64,000 nt of DNA from an uncultured Bacteroides sp. (GTDB lineage Bacteria > Bacteroidota > Bacteroidia > Cytophagales > Cyclobacteriaceae). The translations under genes were made by a program, and so were the position numbers. Positions 60,856-64,000 of the stretch are shown piece after piece. The first letter of the stretch is position 1, and the number at the start of each line of letters is the position of its first letter. The notes beneath the pieces are model-generated. The model saw only the letters and a list, made by a program, of their open reading frames with translations. It ran no database searches and was not told the origin of the DNA. Where the stretch lies: positions 186,001-250,000 of the forward strand of contig CABHOV010000076.1 of assembly GCA_902168185.1 (NCBI GenBank), given 5' to 3'.

Positions 60856-61920
60856 TTATGCAGGCTTGCAAACCAACAGCGTGTTGCCAACGCCCAGCAT
60901 ATCTTTTTGCTCCGCTACCATGAAGCCAGCTTCTTTGATGAAGCCTTTGAAAATTTCAGAGTGATACATCTGACTATTTCCGTTGGCCATAGCAGTGAAG
61001 TATATAGAAGTTTGCTGCAATGCAAATGCTCCTACCTGGAATCGCTGGCAATCCCAGAACGGCTCGAGTATATATACACTTCCATTTGGATTCAATGCCT
61101 GACGGCAACGTTTCAATATAGAGATGATCTGCTCATCTGAAAAACAATCCAGGAACTGACTCATCCATATAGCATCAAAACCTTTCGGAAATGGAAGGCT
61201 CTCATCCAGTATATCACTTTCGTGAAAACGGATACGATCGCCAAAACCTTTCTCGGTAATGTTTTTGTTCGCCATGTTCACTTGTCCTGGCAAATCAAAG
61301 ATTGTCACTACTACATCCTGATCATGCTGAAAACATTCCAGCGCCCACTTCCCGGTATTACCTCCTATATCCAGCAATGACTTTGGTTTATGCTTGAATA
61401 CGATGGGCAATACATCTGCGAACGATGCATCTGAATAATAATGATCGAATGCCAGCCAGCTCTCTCTCACCTTCGGTGGAAAGTGCGCCAGTGCGCGGTA
61501 TAGTGTTGGCCAGTCACCGAATACTTTCAGCCCTTCAGGCTTGCCGTTTTGTATACTTTCATCCAGTGTAAACAGACCGTTGTAACACACATCGTTCATG
61601 AAATCAAAATTCACTTGCGTGAGTTTATCGTTCAGTATGAACGTTGCTGTTTTTGTTACTTTATACACATCATCTTTACAGGTTAACAAACCTATGCCAA
61701 GCGCAGCTTCCATAAGTACACGCACACCGTACTTGGATACATTCGTCTTCTCAACAACCTGTGCCTGTGTTAAGCCTTCCGGGTGTTCCTGAATGGTTTG
61801 CAAAATGCCGGTTTCGCGCAGTACGCGGGTTGTCTGAAAAACAGCCGGTGCAAAAGCGATCCACTGTGCCTTTTCAATTGATTGTAAAGCGGTGAGTTTG
61901 TCTGTTTCGAAAAAATTCAT
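60856..61920 (-). CDS. O-methyltransferase (winged-helix dimerisation type)
   Basis: 354 residues. An N-terminal winged-helix-like domain (TQAQVVEKTNVSKYGVRVLM) is followed by a class I SAM-binding domain with LLDIGGNTGKWALECF and the acidic strand end VVVTIFDLPGQV. The catalytic-site stretch FDAIWMSQFLDCFSDEQIISI resembles the acetylserotonin O-methyltransferase-like family. In this cluster it may methylate the aromatic head or the carboxyl. Gap of 6 bases to the KS gene and 65 to the halogenase-like gene. Confidence 0.88.
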   Translation of the reverse strand: MNFFETDKLTALQSIEKAQWIAFAPAVFQTTRVLRETGILQTIQEHPEGLTQAQVVEKTNVSKYGVRVLMEAALGIGLLTCKDDVYKVTKTATFILNDKLTQVNFDFMNDVCYNGLFTLDESIQNGKPEGLKVFGDWPTLYRALAHFPPKVRESWLAFDHYYSDASFADVLPIVFKHKPKSLLDIGGNTGKWALECFQHDQDVVVTIFDLPGQVNMANKNITEKGFGDRIRFHESDILDESLPFPKGFDAIWMSQFLDCFSDEQIISILKRCRQALNPNGSVYILEPFWDCQRFQVGAFALQQTSIYFTAMANGNSQMYHSEIFKGFIKEAGFMVAEQKDMLGVGNTLLVCKPA

Positions 61921-61926
61921 AGAAGA

Positions 61927-63045
61927 TTATTGATTAACTTTTTCCACAACTAATGCGGCATTGCACCCGCCAAAACCGGACGCAGTTTTTAAAATTCTTT
62001 TTAGTGGTTTTGATTGCAGCTGACTGCAAACATTTATTTCTTTTGGAACGCCAAAAGTATCAAATCCCCGTGTGGGTATCAATTCGTTTTGTAACAGACC
62101 ATGTATGGTTATGATCGTTTCTATTACTCCCGCGGCTCCCAATGTATGGCCGTAATATCCTTTCAAACTATTGAGTGGAATTTTACTCATGCCTGCATAG
62201 TTAAATGCCTTGGCTTCCATCTCGTCATTATAAACAGTAGCCGTTCCATGCGCAGAGATAAAATCAATATCATCAGGTGTGAGTTCCGAAGTCTTCAACG
62301 CCTGGGCTATTGCTTGCGCGAGTTCTTCGCCTGTACGTGAAGGACCTGAAATATGATTCGCATCATTGCTTACACCACTGCCCAGTAAACGAACCGAACT
62401 TTTTGATCCGAGCATCTTCGGATCAGTTGATAATATCATTACACCCGCTGCTTCCCCGAGATTTATACCGGTACGATTTGCATCAAAGGGTTTACAGGGA
62501 GAAGCACTGATAGCTTGCAAGCTCTGAAAGCCTGACACAACAAATTGACTCAGTACATCGGCACCAAGCACAACGGCATGGTCATACGCACCGCTCTCTA
62601 GAAAACGCTTGGCTATAATAAGCGCAAGCACACCTGAGATACAGGCATTTGATACTACTATACTTCTTTTGAAACCAAATTTATCGGCCAGGTATGCAGC
62701 AACGGCATGGAGATGAATTCGTGGATGATCAGCGTCTTCGCTGTCCAGGAGATCTATATTTCCCTTTGTTGTTGAGAGAATAAAAATGGTTTTATCGGAT
62801 GGTAATGTATGCGATCCTAAAGCTGTCTCCAGAGCTTTGATGGCCATCTGTTCAAAACGCGTTGAAGCATCAGAGGATGCTACTGTTTCCAACGCCGATG
62901 CCATAAATGAATTTGCATTCCACTGCGGATTGCTGGTCGGCTTCACGCCCGAAAGACCTTTCCGGATATTGCTATAGTTTTCTTCGCTGGTAAATCCTAG
63001 CGGAGAAATTATACTATCTGCTATGGACCATACTGCACGTGCCAT
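61927..63045 (-). CDS. Beta-ketoacyl synthase (FabB/FabF-like)
   Basis: 372 residues from ATG 63045 (MARAVWSIADSIISPLGFTS). Triad present: Cys in VVSNACISGVLALII, His in ISAHGTATVYNDEMEA, His in GYYGHTLGAAGVIETI. It is more divergent in sequence than the KS at 57483 and may be the chain-initiating or first-extension synthase, or a second extender. The ATG overlaps the thioesterase stop (TAATG), so the two are translated together. A longer start at 63057 lies inside the thioesterase gene. Confidence 0.9.
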   Translation of the reverse strand: MARAVWSIADSIISPLGFTSEENYSNIRKGLSGVKPTSNPQWNANSFMASALETVASSDASTRFEQMAIKALETALGSHTLPSDKTIFILSTTKGNIDLLDSEDADHPRIHLHAVAAYLADKFGFKRSIVVSNACISGVLALIIAKRFLESGAYDHAVVLGADVLSQFVVSGFQSLQAISASPCKPFDANRTGINLGEAAGVMILSTDPKMLGSKSSVRLLGSGVSNDANHISGPSRTGEELAQAIAQALKTSELTPDDIDFISAHGTATVYNDEMEAKAFNYAGMSKIPLNSLKGYYGHTLGAAGVIETIITIHGLLQNELIPTRGFDTFGVPKEINVCSQLQSKPLKRILKTASGFGGCNAALVVEKVNQ

Positions 63046-63458
63046 TACGCTTCCCACTTGGTTTTCCAGGCCTGAAAAAACTCAGGCACCGTAAGCTGCA
63101 GTTGAAAATTTTTGACATCGACAAATACCTGGACGGTATTACCGGTGGCTACCAAATCGCCCGTTACTGATTCATACATGTTATAGCTGAATTTCAGTTT
63201 GGCTGCGTTTGTTGGCTCGTATATAGATTCGACAATCACAGAATTGCCGTAACGCAAAGGCTTCTTGTAATCACATTGGACAGACACCACAGGAACAGCC
63301 AATGCATTTTTGTAAAAATCGAGATATGAAATGCCGTACTTGGTTCCGAATGCCTCGCGGCCATCTTCAAAATATCGGAGGTAATGGCCGTGCCACACAA
63401 TACCGAGCGGGTCGGCTTCATTGAATCGCACTATAACTTCTGTTCGGTAAATCAACAC
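63045..63458 (-). CDS. Acyl-CoA/ACP thioesterase (4-hydroxybenzoyl-CoA thioesterase type)
   Basis: 137 residues, hot-dog fold. The N-terminus has IVRFNEADPLGIVWHGHYLRYFEDGREAF (cut: FNEADPLGIVWHGHY), where Asp is the catalytic residue in the 4HBT family. Length is normal. It would release a finished or starter acyl group. It is the most upstream clearly cluster-related gene in view, and its stop overlaps the following KS start. Confidence 0.93.
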   Translation of the reverse strand: MLIYRTEVIVRFNEADPLGIVWHGHYLRYFEDGREAFGTKYGISYLDFYKNALAVPVVSVQCDYKKPLRYGNSVIVESIYEPTNAAKLKFSYNMYESVTGDLVATGNTVQVFVDVKNFQLQLTVPEFFQAWKTKWEA

Positions 63459-63555
63459 GATTGGGGGATATTAAAACAAAAGCACAAAGCTAAAAGCTTA
63501 TTTGATAAAACTTCCAGCTTTATGCCTTTGGAATCTTACTTTTTGGTCTATGATC

Positions 63556-64000
63556 TTACGGACGATAGTATTTTTTGCGCCACATCTCATATTCTTTTTT
63601 CTTAATTCGCTCGATGGCAACAAAAAGTGCCCCGCCCCAGAAGTTACGCATGCCGAATCCACGAGGCGCTGCTGTTACTCTTTCCGAGAAGAGAACTTCT
63701 TTCGTGTCAATGTTTATGAAGGTTACCCAAATGGATGCTTCTTCATTGAGTTTACTGAAGCTTTCAATGTTGAACATAAGTCCAATTCCAGATAGTCCTT
63801 TAAAATCGTAAGAAGCAATTATCTCTGCTACGCCATCACGGTTCAAATGCAGATAATCTTTTTCTGCATTGGACAGCATGGATAGTACTTCAAGTGTAGC
63901 GTTATGATCCAGTGTTGGTTGAATGTTTTTTTCGATTTTCTTTTTCTCGATTGCAAGAGCGATATCAAATTTTTCTTCTTCATTCACAATCAGCTTGTTC
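63556..64000 (-). CDS. Hypothetical protein, N-terminus beyond the window
   Basis: The frame is open to the right edge, so the start lies past base 64000; only a GTG (63987) is available inside and it follows in-frame codons NKLI. The visible part has a helix-prone N-terminus and a beta domain (GLSGIGLMFNIESFSKLNEE, ASIWVTFINIDTKEVLFSER) ending with KEYEMWRKKYYRP. Gly-rich GFGMRNFWGGALFVA sits near the C-terminus. No family recognised. It lies 97 bases from the thioesterase gene and may belong to the same cluster. Confidence 0.6.
   Translation of the reverse strand, partial: NKLIVNEEEKFDIALAIEKKKIEKNIQPTLDHNATLEVLSMLSNAEKDYLHLNRDGVAEIIASYDFKGLSGIGLMFNIESFSKLNEEASIWVTFINIDTKEVLFSERVTAAPRGFGMRNFWGGALFVAIERIKKKEYEMWRKKYYRP

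Noticed and set aside
1-64000. tRNA, rRNA, transposase or phage integrase genes
   Set aside because: None recognised on either strand; no inverted-repeat-bounded element or attachment-site duplication was found by reading.

Overview
The window looks like chromosomal DNA of a Bacteroidota bacterium, probably a gliding-type Cytophagales relative. The clues are a PorP/SprF protein, secreted proteins with type A and type B type IX secretion (T9SS) tails, upstream elements of the Bacteroidota form TAnnTTTG, few Shine-Dalgarno sites, and an aryl-polyene/flexirubin-type pigment cluster. I see no rRNA, tRNA, CRISPR array, insertion sequence or phage gene. Genus cannot be read from the sequence.

Region 1-4815 (minus strand) is the front of an arginine operon: a GNAT acetyltransferase, argG, argC and argD (argD runs off the left edge). 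Its 5' leader holds an unannotated 14-codon ORF with five Arg codons, followed by a strong terminator hairpin just before the first structural gene. This looks like a transcription attenuator and is the most notable regulatory find.

Region 5107-19000 holds a TRIC-type channel, a divergent porP / giant T9SS-secreted protein pair, a GH20 hexosaminidase lipoprotein, a NUDIX hydrolase, a membrane-anchored LAS-type metallopeptidase, several small membrane or unknown proteins (some shorter than usual annotation cut-offs), and a class A beta-lactamase-like serine hydrolase.

Region 19000-38900 is mixed housekeeping and regulation: Sua5, phosphofructokinase, phosphoglycerate kinase, a metallophosphoesterase, an 849-residue tyrosine-rich thioredoxin/TPR protein, tiny membrane proteins, an RRM protein, a DASS transporter, a hybrid histidine kinase abutting tail to tail a sigma-54 response regulator, an ECF sigma factor with a partner membrane protein, adenosylhomocysteinase and a FrnE-like DsbA. 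Region 38860-43920 holds secreted or surface proteins.

Region 44044-63458 (minus strand, almost without gaps, many 4- or 20-base overlaps) is one biosynthetic cluster: adenylate-forming ligase, AcpS, C45 hydrolase, CrtI-like oxidoreductase, an MMPL-PlsC-methyltransferase fusion, DUF2062 and GT2 glycosyltransferase, a hot-dog dehydratase, a lipoprotein, LolA, polysaccharide deacetylase, three ketosynthases plus a ketosynthase-like fragment, ACP, halogenase-like flavoprotein, O-methyltransferase and thioesterase. The parts fit synthesis of an aryl polyene, its transfer to a lipid, and export to the outer membrane. Ketoreductase, aromatic ammonia lyase and dialkylresorcinol genes are not in view and may lie beyond base 64000. 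Within it, GT2 and DUF2062 are split by a -1 frame change at a run of ten A, which could be programmed slippage.
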